This document shows, piece by piece, positions 1 through 8,948 of a DNA stretch of 64,000 nt; the first letter of the stretch is position 1, and every line of letters starts with the position of its first letter. Position numbers and translations under genes: made by a program. The notes under the pieces are model-generated. The model saw only the letters and a program-made list of their open reading frames with translations. It did not search any database and was not told where the DNA came from. Source of the stretch: Chondrinema litorale (GTDB taxonomy: Bacteria > Bacteroidota > Bacteroidia > Cytophagales > Flammeovirgaceae); contig NZ_CP111053.1 of the NCBI RefSeq assembly GCF_026250525.1, forward strand, positions 62,001 through 126,000. Reading direction: 5' to 3'.

Positions 1-1062
1 ATCGAGATTCACTAAATCTGGCATTGCATTATAAATTCCGGGCTTTTTTAATTTTCCACTAACAACAAACACATTATTAGCTGTACCATGATCAGTTCCT
101 CGACTGGCATTTTCTTTTACCCTTCGCCCAAATTCTGAAAATGTCATGATGAGTGTATCATCTAGCATATTATTCTCTTTTAAATCAAGTACAAGAGTCT
201 TTAGGCCTTCACTATAATTTTCAAAGAGTCTGCCTTGTCTACCTGTTTGTCCAACATGCGTATCAAAACCAGTTAAAGTGGTGTAATAAACCTTGGTCTC
301 TGATTGAGAGATAATTAGTTCTGCAATCAATTTTAAACTATTACCAAATGCTCCTTTGGGATATTCTTTTTTAGATTTATAAATTTTTGAATGATCGAAA
401 ACGTATTCCGCAGACATTTGAGTTGATGCATAAATTTTATTCAAATAACTCAGATTCTCATTTTCGGAATGATCTAAGTGTACATCTTGTTCATTCAACA
501 TTTGTTTAAACTTATTGGCATTTGTCAAAGCTAATCCGGTATTATTTCGCCCTTTCATAGCCAGACTCAAAGTATCATCAGCTTCTATGGCATGGTAAGG
601 TTTATCGCATCCTGCACACTGACTATCCAGATACCTGCCAATCCAACCTTCATTTAAATATTCATCAGAACCACTAGCCGTTTGCCAAATATCCATCGAT
701 CTAAAATGTGATCGATTAGGGTTAGGATATCCCACTTGATTAATGATGCTCAAATATCCTTCATCATATAAATATTTTAAGCCAGTGAGGTTGTTATTTA
801 AGCCTACTTCATCTGTTAGTGTGTGTAAGTCGGCTGTTTTTAAGCCAATATTTGGACGGTATTTATAGTACAAATCATTCCGATAGGGAACAACTGTATT
901 CAAGCCATCATTTCCACCAGATAACTGAATAATTACTACTTTTTTATATCCTTTAGCAGCTCCAATTAACTCCGAACTTCCATGTAAAAATGAAGGTATT
1001 AACATAGTACCAGCAGATGCCAAAGCTGAATGTTTTAAAAAATTTCTTCTTGAATTTTTCAT
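1..1062 (-). CDS. DUF1501 family secreted protein, C-terminus outside window
   Basis: Partial gene. The start codon is at 1062 and the frame stays open for 354 codons to the left edge. The N-terminus (MKNSRRNFLKHSALASAG) is a twin-arginine type export signal (RRNFLK), as is usual for DUF1501 proteins. The last visible residues (KKPGIYNAMPDLVNLD) fit the conserved DUF1501 segment in which a GxYxxxPxL motif precedes a short acidic run. DUF1501 proteins resemble sulfatase/alkaline phosphatase folds but have no proven substrate. It lies 52 bases downstream of a DUF1800 gene on the same strand, the standard partner, so the two are very likely co-transcribed and act together outside the cytoplasm (inference). 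Confidence 0.85.
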   Translation of the reverse strand, partial: MKNSRRNFLKHSALASAGTMLIPSFLHGSSELIGAAKGYKKVVIIQLSGGNDGLNTVVPYRNDLYYKYRPNIGLKTADLHTLTDEVGLNNNLTGLKYLYDEGYLSIINQVGYPNPNRSHFRSMDIWQTASGSDEYLNEGWIGRYLDSQCAGCDKPYHAIEADDTLSLAMKGRNNTGLALTNANKFKQMLNEQDVHLDHSENENLSYLNKIYASTQMSAEYVFDHSKIYKSKKEYPKGAFGNSLKLIAELIISQSETKVYYTTLTGFDTHVGQTGRQGRLFENYSEGLKTLVLDLKENNMLDDTLIMTFSEFGRRVKENASRGTDHGTANNVFVVSGKLKKPGIYNAMPDLVNLD

Positions 1063-1114
1063 TGTTTAAATATTTTTAAAGCTGAATGCTTGATGTCAAA
1101 ATTTTTCTGTATGA

Positions 1115-2491
1115 TTAGCACATCTGATATTCCATTAGTTGAGAATAATGAGATATAGTTCTGAATAGGCTGCCCTTATCTTCTTTGCTAATAGAAATGT
1201 TCATAGTTTTTGAAGTATCAATTTGAAGCATATAATGCATTAATTCGACATCATTTTTGATTGTTGCGAATTCATTTTTAAAAGCATTTACATCCAATTG
1301 GGAATTGATTTTTCTTAGCTTTTTTGCATTCTTAAATAGCTCAAAATCATCACCTGATTCTTTAGGTAAAATATCAATAGCACCAGATAAAAGTAACATT
1401 TGGGTGAGTTTAGTACGAACTATAATTGTCGAACTATCAATCCAGCTTTTACCTTCATCCCAACCAGAAACATTAGGAGGGTAGAGAAGTCTCTGACCCA
1501 AAACAGTTTGCACATAAATAGCAGGTTTAGAATCATTTAATTTTATATGAAAAGACTTTTGTATACCAACTAATAGATCAATAGGTGATTTAATTCTAGT
1601 TCCTATATTCTCATTTTTATAAAACCATTTAGATAAAAAAATCTCTTCTAACAAAGTCTGGATGTTATAATCAGACTCATAAAATGTTTTAGCAAGAGAT
1701 TGAATTTGCTTTTCGTTTAGTTTATCATTTACCAGATATGCGTATATTTTTCGAGTGATATGTTGTGCTGTCTGTTTGTTTTCTAATAGCATATTTAGCA
1801 CATCATCACCATTAAAATTACCTGTATTACCGAATATGGTTTTAGGCTCATCGTCGTGTTGCCTTTCTCTAAAGACAAACTCTCCTATATTATTAAAACC
1901 CCAACCAGTAAAAGCCCTTGCAGCTTCTTTTATGTCTTTTTCTGTGTAATTGTCTCTGCCCAAAGTAAATAATTCCATTACTTCACGAGCAAAGTTTTCA
2001 TTAGGAGATTTTTTTCTATTTTGCTGGTTATTAAGGTATTGTAACATGGCAGGTTCTTTAGAAATAGCAAACAGCATTTCTTTGAAACTACCCAAAGCAT
2101 GTTTTCTAATGGTATTTAGATAATTGATGGTGAAGACAGATTGGCCAGACATACAAGCAAAATGATTGTGCCAGAACACAGCCATTTTCTCTCTTAAAAC
2201 ACCTTCATCATTTACCATTAATTGAATCCAATCGAAATTGAGTTGCCTAATGTTGGTTCGATTAGTTTTCTGGAACTCTTTCTTTTCATCGACTGATAAA
2301 TCTTTCATCTTCACTTCACCTTGTTTAATTGGCACTTCTAGTTTCAATGGTTTAAAACTGACTGTCTTTTTAAACAAATCGTTTACCGCATCTTGATGAG
2401 ATTTACCTGTATATTTAGTTATTTCTTTATATGTACCTCCAAAACCAGCTCGCCAATAAAGGTGCTGAACTTCTTTCTGGTTTAATTTCAT
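1115..2491 (-). CDS. DUF1800 domain-containing protein
   Basis: 458 residues. It matches the DUF1800 family along its length: an N-terminal HLYWRAGFGGT motif near residue 10, a VFWHNHFA block near residue 105, and the family signature PNENFAREVMELFTLG near residue 163 followed by an AARAFTGW block. The C-terminal third holds the LLYPPNVSGWDEGKSW segment typical of the family. No clear signal peptide is visible. The biochemical function of the family is unknown; it almost always sits next to a DUF1501 gene, as here. The start at 2491 is supported by the full-length match. Confidence 0.9.
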   Translation of the reverse strand: MKLNQKEVQHLYWRAGFGGTYKEITKYTGKSHQDAVNDLFKKTVSFKPLKLEVPIKQGEVKMKDLSVDEKKEFQKTNRTNIRQLNFDWIQLMVNDEGVLREKMAVFWHNHFACMSGQSVFTINYLNTIRKHALGSFKEMLFAISKEPAMLQYLNNQQNRKKSPNENFAREVMELFTLGRDNYTEKDIKEAARAFTGWGFNNIGEFVFRERQHDDEPKTIFGNTGNFNGDDVLNMLLENKQTAQHITRKIYAYLVNDKLNEKQIQSLAKTFYESDYNIQTLLEEIFLSKWFYKNENIGTRIKSPIDLLVGIQKSFHIKLNDSKPAIYVQTVLGQRLLYPPNVSGWDEGKSWIDSSTIIVRTKLTQMLLLSGAIDILPKESGDDFELFKNAKKLRKINSQLDVNAFKNEFATIKNDVELMHYMLQIDTSKTMNISISKEDKGSLFRTISHYSQLMEYQMC

Positions 2492-2910
2492 AGTTTCAAA
2501 GTTTTTATCCTTAGATGCTTTAACTGAGAAAGGGTTTAATCAGTTTTGAGAAAATATTATTATAAATCACCATTTTGGAATAAAAACAATTGGTGAATCC
2601 TTAGGCTGAGTATCATTAATTTGTTAAGAATTGAACTCTTGGAGCAGTAATGAGTTTATTTAATACAAAACGAATAACTACAAAAATTTTTAGCAGGAAG
2701 TAAAAAAGGCGTCTGTGAAAACAGATGTCTTTTTTTATTAATAATAAATCATCAGCTTAATATTATAATATCCTCACTCAGTAGTAAAAAAATCAGAAGA
2801 TTAACTAATCTTGATTTGTTTCCCATATTTTTGCGAAAGATCAGAATAAACTAACAGAGTTTTGTTTTTCAAAACTTATCGGAAACGTATAATTATCAAT
2901 CAGAAGATAA
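2492..2910. other. Intergenic region between divergent genes
   Basis: About 420 bases between two divergent genes. No convincing ORF is seen. It holds a bidirectional hairpin terminator (2702-2736) that belongs to neither neighbour, and a TATTTTTG sequence at 2826-2833 that fits the Bacteroidota -7 element TAnnTTTG and could drive the gene starting at 2911. No matching -33 TTTG is seen at the usual distance, so the promoter is tentative. Confidence 0.5.
2702..2736. terminator. Bidirectional hairpin terminator, orphan position
   Basis: A-tract, stem AAGGCGTCTGT / ACAGATGTCTT with two G-T wobbles, GAAA loop, then eight T. It is U-rich on both strands. Both flanking genes start, rather than end, on this side, so the terminator closes an unannotated short transcript or insulates the two promoters. 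Confidence 0.75.
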
Positions 2911-3705
2911 ATGGCATTTAAATGCTTAGCAACTGCATTGTTGCTTTTAATTCCCCAATTCTTTCTATCAGCGCAAAGTACAGAAAATGAGAAGATTGTA
3001 AAGGTTCTATCTTTCAATATACTTCATGGAGCTACTACTAAAGGTGATTTCAATCTGGATGTAATTGCCAATGTGATTAAAGACACTGATCCAGATTTTG
3101 TAGCCATGCAAGAAGTCGATTTCCAGACAAACCGAGCAAAGAAATACGATTTAGTTACAGAGCTGGGTTGGAGAACTAAAATGGCTCCTCTTTTTGCCGG
3201 AGCAATGCCTTTTGACGATGGTGAATATGGAGAAGGCATACTTTCAAAATATACTTTTCTACAAACCAGAAATGTAGCTTTACCACATCAATCTCAAAAT
3301 GAACCAAGAGCCGTGCTTGAAATTCTTACTGTTTTACCTTCCGGAGACACAGTGGCTTTTGTTGGTACTCACCTCGATCACTTAAAAGACAATACTGACA
3401 GAGTAGCTCAGGTAAAGAAAATTAATGAGGTTTTTAAAGAGAATAAATACCCAACCATTCTTGCAGGAGATTTAAATGATGTTCCCAATAGCCAAGCCAT
3501 CAATATTTTGGAAGAAGTGTGGACGGCATCTTACAATAAAGAGAATCCTGCCCCAACATTTCCATCTAATAAACCAGATAGAAAAATAGATTACGTAATG
3601 TTTTTACCTGCCAATAAATGGAAGGTGATTAGTACAGAAGTGATTCAAGATGCGATTGCTTCTGACCATTGCGCCTATCTGGTTACACTACAATTAATCG
3701 ATTAA
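2911..3705 (+). CDS. Secreted endonuclease/exonuclease/phosphatase-fold hydrolase
   Basis: 264 residues. An N-terminal signal peptide (hydrophobic run LATALLLLIPQFFLSAQS) predicts export. The rest is a complete EEP (DNase I-like) domain: LSFNILHG near residue 33, the metal-binding glutamate in MQEVDFQT near residue 67, THLDH near residue 150, the catalytic AGDLNDVPNS near residue 185, KIDYVMF near residue 224, and the terminal ASDHCAYL histidine. The family cleaves phosphodiesters or phosphomonoesters with Mg2+; the substrate (nucleic acid, sphingomyelin, inositol phosphate) cannot be read from sequence. The gene is 34 bases upstream of a TonB receptor gene and probably shares its transcript. 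Confidence 0.88.
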   Translation: MAFKCLATALLLLIPQFFLSAQSTENEKIVKVLSFNILHGATTKGDFNLDVIANVIKDTDPDFVAMQEVDFQTNRAKKYDLVTELGWRTKMAPLFAGAMPFDDGEYGEGILSKYTFLQTRNVALPHQSQNEPRAVLEILTVLPSGDTVAFVGTHLDHLKDNTDRVAQVKKINEVFKENKYPTILAGDLNDVPNSQAINILEEVWTASYNKENPAPTFPSNKPDRKIDYVMFLPANKWKVISTEVIQDAIASDHCAYLVTLQLID

Positions 3706-3739
3706 AAACAAAACTAATATTTACTGTTCCTATAATTTC

Positions 3740-5959
3740 ATGAAATATTTATCTACTATCATTTTATGTTGTTTAGTTAGTTCTTTTACCTATGCACAAG
3801 CTATAAAAGGCAAAGTAAAAGACAGTCAAAAGAAACCGATTGAGGGTGCACATGTTTTATCTTTAAAAACGGGTAGCCATGTGCATACCAATCATGCGGG
3901 AAGCTTTATTTTTAATGATGTCAAAATAGGGGATACTCTCCAAATTAGCCATATAGGCTTTAATTCAGTAAGAATATCTGTTGAAAACCTTACTGAAGAA
4001 ATTGATATTCAATTAGAAGAAAATGTAATTTCTCTAGATGAAATTTACATTCAGCCCGAATTAGATGCCATCAATCTTTTAAGTGAGGTTGATTTACATA
4101 CTAATCCAGTAAATTCTTCGCAAGAAGTACTTCGCAAAGTACCAGGGTTAATTATTGGCCAACATGCTGGAGGAGGAAAAGCTGAGCAGATTTTCTTAAG
4201 AGGTTTTGATATTGACCATGGAACTGATTTGGCTGTTTCGGTAGATGGAATGCCAGTGAACATGGTTTCTCATGCTCACGGACAGGGTTATGCAGATTTG
4301 CATTTTATCATTCCTGAAACCATCGAAAACCTCAATTTTGGTAAAGGTCCTTACTATGCCGAACAGGGTAATTTTAATACAGCTGGTTATGTAGATTTTC
4401 AGACAAAAAAGAGCCTAAAAAATGGATTGGTAAAAGTAGAAGCCGGACAATATAATTCGCAAAGAATGTTGGCAATGTTTAATCTGGTGGATACAGAAAA
4501 ACACTCTGCTTACATGGCTGGTGAGTATGTTTTAACTGATGGCCCTTTCGATAGTCCTCAGAATTTTAGCCGAATTAATTGGATGGGTAGATATACCGGC
4601 AGGTTAGATAATAATGATGAAATTTCTTTATCAGCTTCGTATTTTACCAGTAACTGGGATGCTTCTGGTCAAGTTCCGCAACGTGCTATAGATGCTGGAC
4701 TAATCAGCCGATTTGGTGCGATTGACGATACAGAGGGAGGTAAAACTAGCCGTAAAAACATCAATTTAAATTATATTAAAAATATTTCTAATCATGCTTT
4801 TGTAAAGAATACAGTTTTCTTTTCTCAGTATGATTTTGAATTGTATTCTAACTTCACTTTTTTCTTGGATGATCCTGAAAATGGAGATCAAATTAAGCAA
4901 AAAGAAAGCCGCCAGTTATTCGGCATGAAGAGCGAATACAATCAGTCATTCAAAATGGGTTTGGTTGATGCCTTGGTGCAAGGTGGCTTAGGGTTTAGAA
5001 ACGACCAAAGCAACGGCAATGAGCTTTCGCACACTTTAAACAGAACAACTACACTTGATTCTATCAGCCTTGGCGACATAAACGAAACCAATATGTTTAC
5101 CTATATCAATGCAAATTTTGAGATAGGTAAATGGACTATTAATCCATCAATCAGAATCGATGGGTTTAAATTCAATTACTACGATAAATTGTTAGAAACT
5201 TATGAGACTCAATCAGAATCTAAAGCAACGGTGAGTCCTAAGTTGAATATTCTTTACAACTACTCTAATAACCTTCAACTTTATTTAAAAACTGGAAAAG
5301 GTTTCCACTCTAACGATACCAGAGTAGTGGTAGCAGAAGAAGGGAATGAAATTTTACCTGCTGCCTATGGGGCTGATTTAGGTGCAATTTGGAAACCTGT
5401 ACCTAAGGTGTTGGTAAATGCTGCTTATTGGTATCTGTTTTTGGAGCAAGAATTTGTGTATGTGGGCGATGCGGGTATAGTTGAACCAAGTGGAAAAACC
5501 CGCAGAATGGGTGTTGATTTGAGTTTAAGATATCAGCCATTAGACTGGTTATATTGGAATGCAGATGTAAATTATACATTGGCAAGAGCTGTAGATGAAA
5601 CCGAGGGGAATGATTACATTCCGCTTGCTCCTGATTTTACTATTATGTCTGGTTTAAGTGCGATACATCCGAGTGGGTTTTATGGCGGACTTAGAATGCG
5701 CTACATAGACGACAGACCAGCCAACGAAGATAATTCGATTATTGCCAAAGGTTATACCGTGTTTGACATGAATGCTGGATACCAATGGAGTAATTTTGAT
5801 TTAGGTATCAGCATACAAAATTTGTTTGATGTAGATTGGAATGAAACCCAATTTGCAACAGAATCCAGATTAAGTTATGAAACTGCACCAGTAGAAGAAA
5901 TCCATTTTACTCCCGGAACCCCATTTTACATTAAAGGGACTATTTCTTATAAGTTTTGA
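3740..5959 (+). CDS. TonB-dependent outer-membrane receptor
   Basis: 739 residues. Signal peptide, then a carboxypeptidase-regulatory-like beta domain (about 20-95, IKGKVKDSQKKPIEGAHV), a plug domain (about 105-220) and a long beta-barrel ending in an aromatic residue (GTISYKF), as expected for outer-membrane insertion. The plug contains a histidine-rich loop (MVSHAHGQGYADLHF near residue 174) that could contact ligand or metal. No SusD partner follows, so this is not a SusCD pair. Substrate unknown; the adjacent secreted EEP hydrolase suggests it may import a product of that enzyme (inference). A hairpin terminator follows directly. Confidence 0.88.
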   Translation: MKYLSTIILCCLVSSFTYAQAIKGKVKDSQKKPIEGAHVLSLKTGSHVHTNHAGSFIFNDVKIGDTLQISHIGFNSVRISVENLTEEIDIQLEENVISLDEIYIQPELDAINLLSEVDLHTNPVNSSQEVLRKVPGLIIGQHAGGGKAEQIFLRGFDIDHGTDLAVSVDGMPVNMVSHAHGQGYADLHFIIPETIENLNFGKGPYYAEQGNFNTAGYVDFQTKKSLKNGLVKVEAGQYNSQRMLAMFNLVDTEKHSAYMAGEYVLTDGPFDSPQNFSRINWMGRYTGRLDNNDEISLSASYFTSNWDASGQVPQRAIDAGLISRFGAIDDTEGGKTSRKNINLNYIKNISNHAFVKNTVFFSQYDFELYSNFTFFLDDPENGDQIKQKESRQLFGMKSEYNQSFKMGLVDALVQGGLGFRNDQSNGNELSHTLNRTTTLDSISLGDINETNMFTYINANFEIGKWTINPSIRIDGFKFNYYDKLLETYETQSESKATVSPKLNILYNYSNNLQLYLKTGKGFHSNDTRVVVAEEGNEILPAAYGADLGAIWKPVPKVLVNAAYWYLFLEQEFVYVGDAGIVEPSGKTRRMGVDLSLRYQPLDWLYWNADVNYTLARAVDETEGNDYIPLAPDFTIMSGLSAIHPSGFYGGLRMRYIDDRPANEDNSIIAKGYTVFDMNAGYQWSNFDLGISIQNLFDVDWNETQFATESRLSYETAPVEEIHFTPGTPFYIKGTISYKF

Positions 5960-5994
5960 GAAAGATTCTAAAACTATATAGAATTTTTAATAAG

Positions 5995-6031
5995 AAAATC
6001 CTAATACCTTAAAGGTGTTGGGATTTTTTTA
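5995..6031 (+). terminator. Rho-independent terminator after TonB receptor
   Basis: Stem AAAATCCTAATACC pairs with GGTGTTGGGATTTT (wobble pairs included) around a TTAAA loop, followed by seven T, 36 bases after the receptor stop codon. Confidence 0.85.
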
Positions 6032-6162
6032 TTAAATGAAGTGCAGATTTAAATCTTTAGTAGAGGTAGGAGAATTTGTCTCTGGGTAAACTCTCCTAAT
6101 TAATATTCATAACTGACTGTTGGTATGTATCTTAGTACGATTTGTACCATCCTTTAAAACCA

Positions 6163-6450
6163 ATGATATTCTTAATTGACAAAGTAGATTCCGAATACCA
6201 AGTAATTGTTTATAAAGGTATTTTTGATTTGACTCATTCAATTGAATGGCAGGATATTTTTGAGGGCAAATCTTTAATTATTGATGAACATGGAGTTGGA
6301 TATGAATGGGATTCTTCGAAGAGTGATGAAATTGGTATTGTATACGATTACACAATGATTTCGACGTTAAGGATTTCTGATCTAATTACGCAATGTTTGA
6401 AAAAGCTTAATGCCGACAAGGATATTTATGAATTTAATTTTTTCTTATGA
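6163..6450 (+). CDS. Small hypothetical protein
   Basis: 95 residues from the ATG at 6163; a TTG 21 bases upstream is an alternative start but adds nothing recognisable. The protein (starts MIFLIDKVDSEYQVIVYKGI) is acidic and looks like a small alpha/beta domain without signal peptide or membrane segment. I do not recognise the family. Its size, acidity and isolated position would fit an orphan immunity-type protein, but there is no direct evidence for this. Confidence 0.55.
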   Translation: MIFLIDKVDSEYQVIVYKGIFDLTHSIEWQDIFEGKSLIIDEHGVGYEWDSSKSDEIGIVYDYTMISTLRISDLITQCLKKLNADKDIYEFNFFL

Positions 6451-6600
6451 ATACTATTTAAAAAAGTAAAATGACATCCATTCATAGTAAGAAGTAACCA
6501 TTAAACGAATTTAAACACATTTTATACTAACCTTTATTAGTTTACTTCCCCTAAATATGCAAGTATAAAACCTTAGCTATAAAATCAAATCTCAAAGCCA

Positions 6601-6644
6601 TTTGATTATTGTTGTCATATATATTATATTTACAGCAACAATAA
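6601..6644 (+). promoter_or_regulatory. Promoter with overlapping palindromic operator
   Basis: TTTG at 6601-6604 and TATATTTA at 6625-6632 are 20 bases apart and fit the Bacteroidota promoter consensus (TTTG, about 19 bases, TAnnTTTG) with one mismatch. A perfect 9-base inverted repeat, TTATTGTTG (6606-6614) and CAACAATAA (6636-6644), brackets the -7 element. The arms are two to three helical turns apart, the geometry of a dimeric repressor site. It lies 13 bases before the start codon of the VOC gene. Confidence 0.55.
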
Positions 6645-6657
6645 ATATTATTTATAT

Positions 6658-7017
6658 ATGAGACAATTAACATTCGCATCACTACAAGTGATAAATTTGG
6701 AAGCATCAAAAGACTTCTACACAAATAAATTAGGATTCGAAATTGAAAATGCTAAACCACAAGCTTATGTTTTCAAGTACAACAAAGGAGAAGCAAGTTT
6801 TGCTATTCGTACACCTCTCGAACCTATAGAAGGAAAAGAATTGGGTATTGGTGTGGCTATTTGGTTTGCCGTTGATGAAAATGTGGACGAACTGAAAGAG
6901 AAATTTGTAGCAAATGGCGTAACTACTATTGGACCGATAATAGAAACTCCATTTGGTAGAGCATTCCATGTAAAAGATCTTGATGGCTATAAACTTACAT
7001 TCTTAGAAACAAAATAA
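6658..7017 (+). CDS. VOC (glyoxalase/bleomycin-resistance) superfamily protein
   Basis: 119 residues forming one complete VOC module with two beta-alpha-beta-beta-beta halves. It opens with FASLQVINLEASKDFYTNKL, in which the usual metal-binding His after the first strand is Gln/Val-like, and ends with FGRAFHVKDLDGYKLTFLE, the typical C-terminal half with D-G-Y-K-L-T-F-L-E and a candidate metal-binding glutamate. Likely a cytoplasmic dioxygenase, isomerase or antibiotic-binding protein; substrate unknown. Expression is probably controlled by the palindrome over its promoter. Confidence 0.85.
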   Translation: MRQLTFASLQVINLEASKDFYTNKLGFEIENAKPQAYVFKYNKGEASFAIRTPLEPIEGKELGIGVAIWFAVDENVDELKEKFVANGVTTIGPIIETPFGRAFHVKDLDGYKLTFLETK

Positions 7018-7094
7018 TACCAATTGTGAAAGGTAAAAAAATTTAAAGTGACTCCATAAGGTGCAAATGTTCTATACAGGTCTTAGTTAGAAAA

Positions 7095-7634
7095 ATGGTT
7101 AAGAGATTACACTTCAATGAGTATCTTGATACTATTGGTGACTCAATGATGGCATTAATTGATTTTCTGAATTATAAATTTGACAAATGTACTAATGTTG
7201 TCGATGGTAATCATTATATCAGATTATATGGAGTATTAAGTGCTGCTTACATAAATATGGCAGCAATATTAAATCTTGTACATTTGGTTAAAATAAAAAA
7301 TAAATCTTTGCATGAGGATCTCAAGAATAGTAAAATAATCTTTTTAAGAAATGCGATTGCTGCACATCCTACTAATTTCAGCGAAGCAGCTGATATTGTT
7401 AACTATAAAGTAGTAAGAAGTTCTCTTAATGAACAAGGCAGATTGAAATTAATCGATTATCAAAATAATTCAGTTCAATATGATTTGGTTTCTGCAATCA
7501 ATGAATATATTAAACTAATAGATATAATTCTTTTTGATATTTGTACTAACCTTGTCCGAATGAGATATGGGTTTTCTAATGAGAAAATGGAATGCTTGGA
7601 GAAATCATTGCAGAAAATAAAGGGAAGCAAGTAA
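7095..7634 (+). CDS. Hypothetical helical protein with HEPN-like RX5H motif
   Basis: 179 residues, almost entirely predicted helix, no signal peptide. A central segment FLRNAIAAHPTNF (around residue 93) contains R-N-x4-H, the arrangement seen in the active site of HEPN-domain RNases and HEPN-like abortive-infection proteins. Preceding helices (SAAYINMAAILNLVHLV) would supply the rest of such a four-helix bundle. I infer a possible HEPN fold from this motif only; no overall family match was recognised. A small zinc-ribbon gene starts 24 bases downstream, so the two may form an operon. Confidence 0.6.
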   Translation: MVKRLHFNEYLDTIGDSMMALIDFLNYKFDKCTNVVDGNHYIRLYGVLSAAYINMAAILNLVHLVKIKNKSLHEDLKNSKIIFLRNAIAAHPTNFSEAADIVNYKVVRSSLNEQGRLKLIDYQNNSVQYDLVSAINEYIKLIDIILFDICTNLVRMRYGFSNEKMECLEKSLQKIKGSK

Positions 7635-7657
7635 CCATTTATATTTTCAATATTTGT

Positions 7658-8005
7658 ATGGAAAATAAAGAAGATATTATAGAATACATTTCAATCTATT
7701 GTACACACTTTTATAATGAGTTTGAAAAGGCAGCAATGAATCACCATATTGCAAAAGTGAAATTTCTACCATACAAGGACAAGTTAAAAAAAATGGCTGA
7801 TGCGTATGAAAGGAATACTTCAACTAACCCCAAAGTTTTAGAGCTATTAAAAAATGGTATCCAAGAATTTCAAAGACGTGCTTCAGAAAGAATATTCAAT
7901 GAACACTTTGATGAACTCAATCTTAACAGATGCCCCAAATGCAATGGAATTACTAGAACTCCAAAAGCAAAACAATGTAGATACTGTCAACATAACTGGC
8001 ATTAG
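7658..8005 (+). CDS. Hypothetical protein with C-terminal zinc ribbon
   Basis: 115 residues from the ATG at 7658. An upstream in-frame ATG at 7592 overlaps the preceding gene and encodes an unconserved-looking leader, so the later start is preferred. The N-terminal 85 residues are charged helix. The C-terminus CPKCNGITRTPKAKQCRYC followed by QHNWH is a four-cysteine zinc ribbon; this RTPKAKQCR-type ribbon recurs at the C-terminus of uncharacterised Bacteroidota proteins. Role unknown; nucleic-acid or protein binding is likely. Confidence 0.7.
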   Translation: MENKEDIIEYISIYCTHFYNEFEKAAMNHHIAKVKFLPYKDKLKKMADAYERNTSTNPKVLELLKNGIQEFQRRASERIFNEHFDELNLNRCPKCNGITRTPKAKQCRYCQHNWH

Positions 8006-8061
8006 ACATTGACTAAAACTCTAATTATTTTTTTCAGATAGATGTAATACCTAAATAGTTA

Positions 8062-8520
8062 ATGAAAACATTCTCTAAGTCTACAATAAGAAATGTAATT
8101 GTATTTTTCACAGGACCACTTTTTTTAATTCCAGCAGTTATGGTTGGTTTATTAATCACCTCAATTATTAGAAAGAATTATGTAGATTTTTTTGGTTTTG
8201 CTTATGAGGGTTTAGTTGGTGCAGTTGGGCTTAGTCTACTTATTTCAGCTGGATGTTTGTTATTTGCATATCCATTAACATTAATTTGGGGGATACCTAC
8301 TATCTATATCCTAGAAAAAACTAATTGTTTGAATGTCTTAAACCTTATATTGATAGGCTTATCTGGAGCCACATTATTAACACTTTTCATAGTACTAATT
8401 TTTGTTACACCATTAAAATTTGATTATTCATTTTTATGGATATGGTTAGTTTCTATTTATTGCACGACTGCTGTTAGCTTAGGTTGTTGGTTTGTTTATA
8501 ATAGATGTGAAAAAATATAA
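8062..8520 (+). CDS. Small multi-pass membrane protein
   Basis: 152 residues with four hydrophobic stretches (about 10-32, 48-75, 88-112 and 122-145). It starts with a short basic N-terminus, suggesting an inner-membrane protein with cytoplasmic N-terminus. No recognisable motif. It is 56 bases downstream of the zinc-ribbon gene in the same direction and may be the last gene of that small operon. Confidence 0.6.
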   Translation: MKTFSKSTIRNVIVFFTGPLFLIPAVMVGLLITSIIRKNYVDFFGFAYEGLVGAVGLSLLISAGCLLFAYPLTLIWGIPTIYILEKTNCLNVLNLILIGLSGATLLTLFIVLIFVTPLKFDYSFLWIWLVSIYCTTAVSLGCWFVYNRCEKI

Positions 8521-8948
8521 TGGATTACCAACAACGTATTGAATTTAAAAATACTTTTTAAATCAGTAATTCCTCCTACTTTAAAAAGCTATTAGATTTA
8601 CTTACAACAAGCTACACACAATCACGTTAGCAGTATTATTTTTCTGTTTATCTATTGTAATATTTTTATCTTGGTATATCCTATCAATTGAAGTAATGCT
8701 TATTAAAACCAATATATTACTACTGGAATTTTAATTAGAGGAGGTCTTAATCTGGAAAAGACACAAAATAAAATTATTGGCGAAGGTACCTCCATAGTTA
8801 GCTGCACAAAGCATTTTAGTGGTTTAGCATCTAAGTAGATTGCAAACATTTATTAAACAGGAATTAAAAATTTGAGACAACTAATTTTCATGCGTTTTAA
8901 ATTTAACGTTAACTAATAAAGAAATATCTTTCATTAGAATCATAAGAT
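8521..8948. other. Gene-free stretch, possible decayed coding sequence
   Basis: About 430 bases without a full ORF. Around 8710-8838 one plus-strand frame reads TTGILIRGGLNLEKTQNK and on to a stop with protein-like composition but no start codon, so it may be a remnant. No hairpin terminator or RNA gene is evident. Confidence 0.3.

Noticed and set aside
3740..5959. SusC-type polysaccharide receptor
   Set aside because: No SusD gene follows and the protein is shorter than typical SusC proteins.
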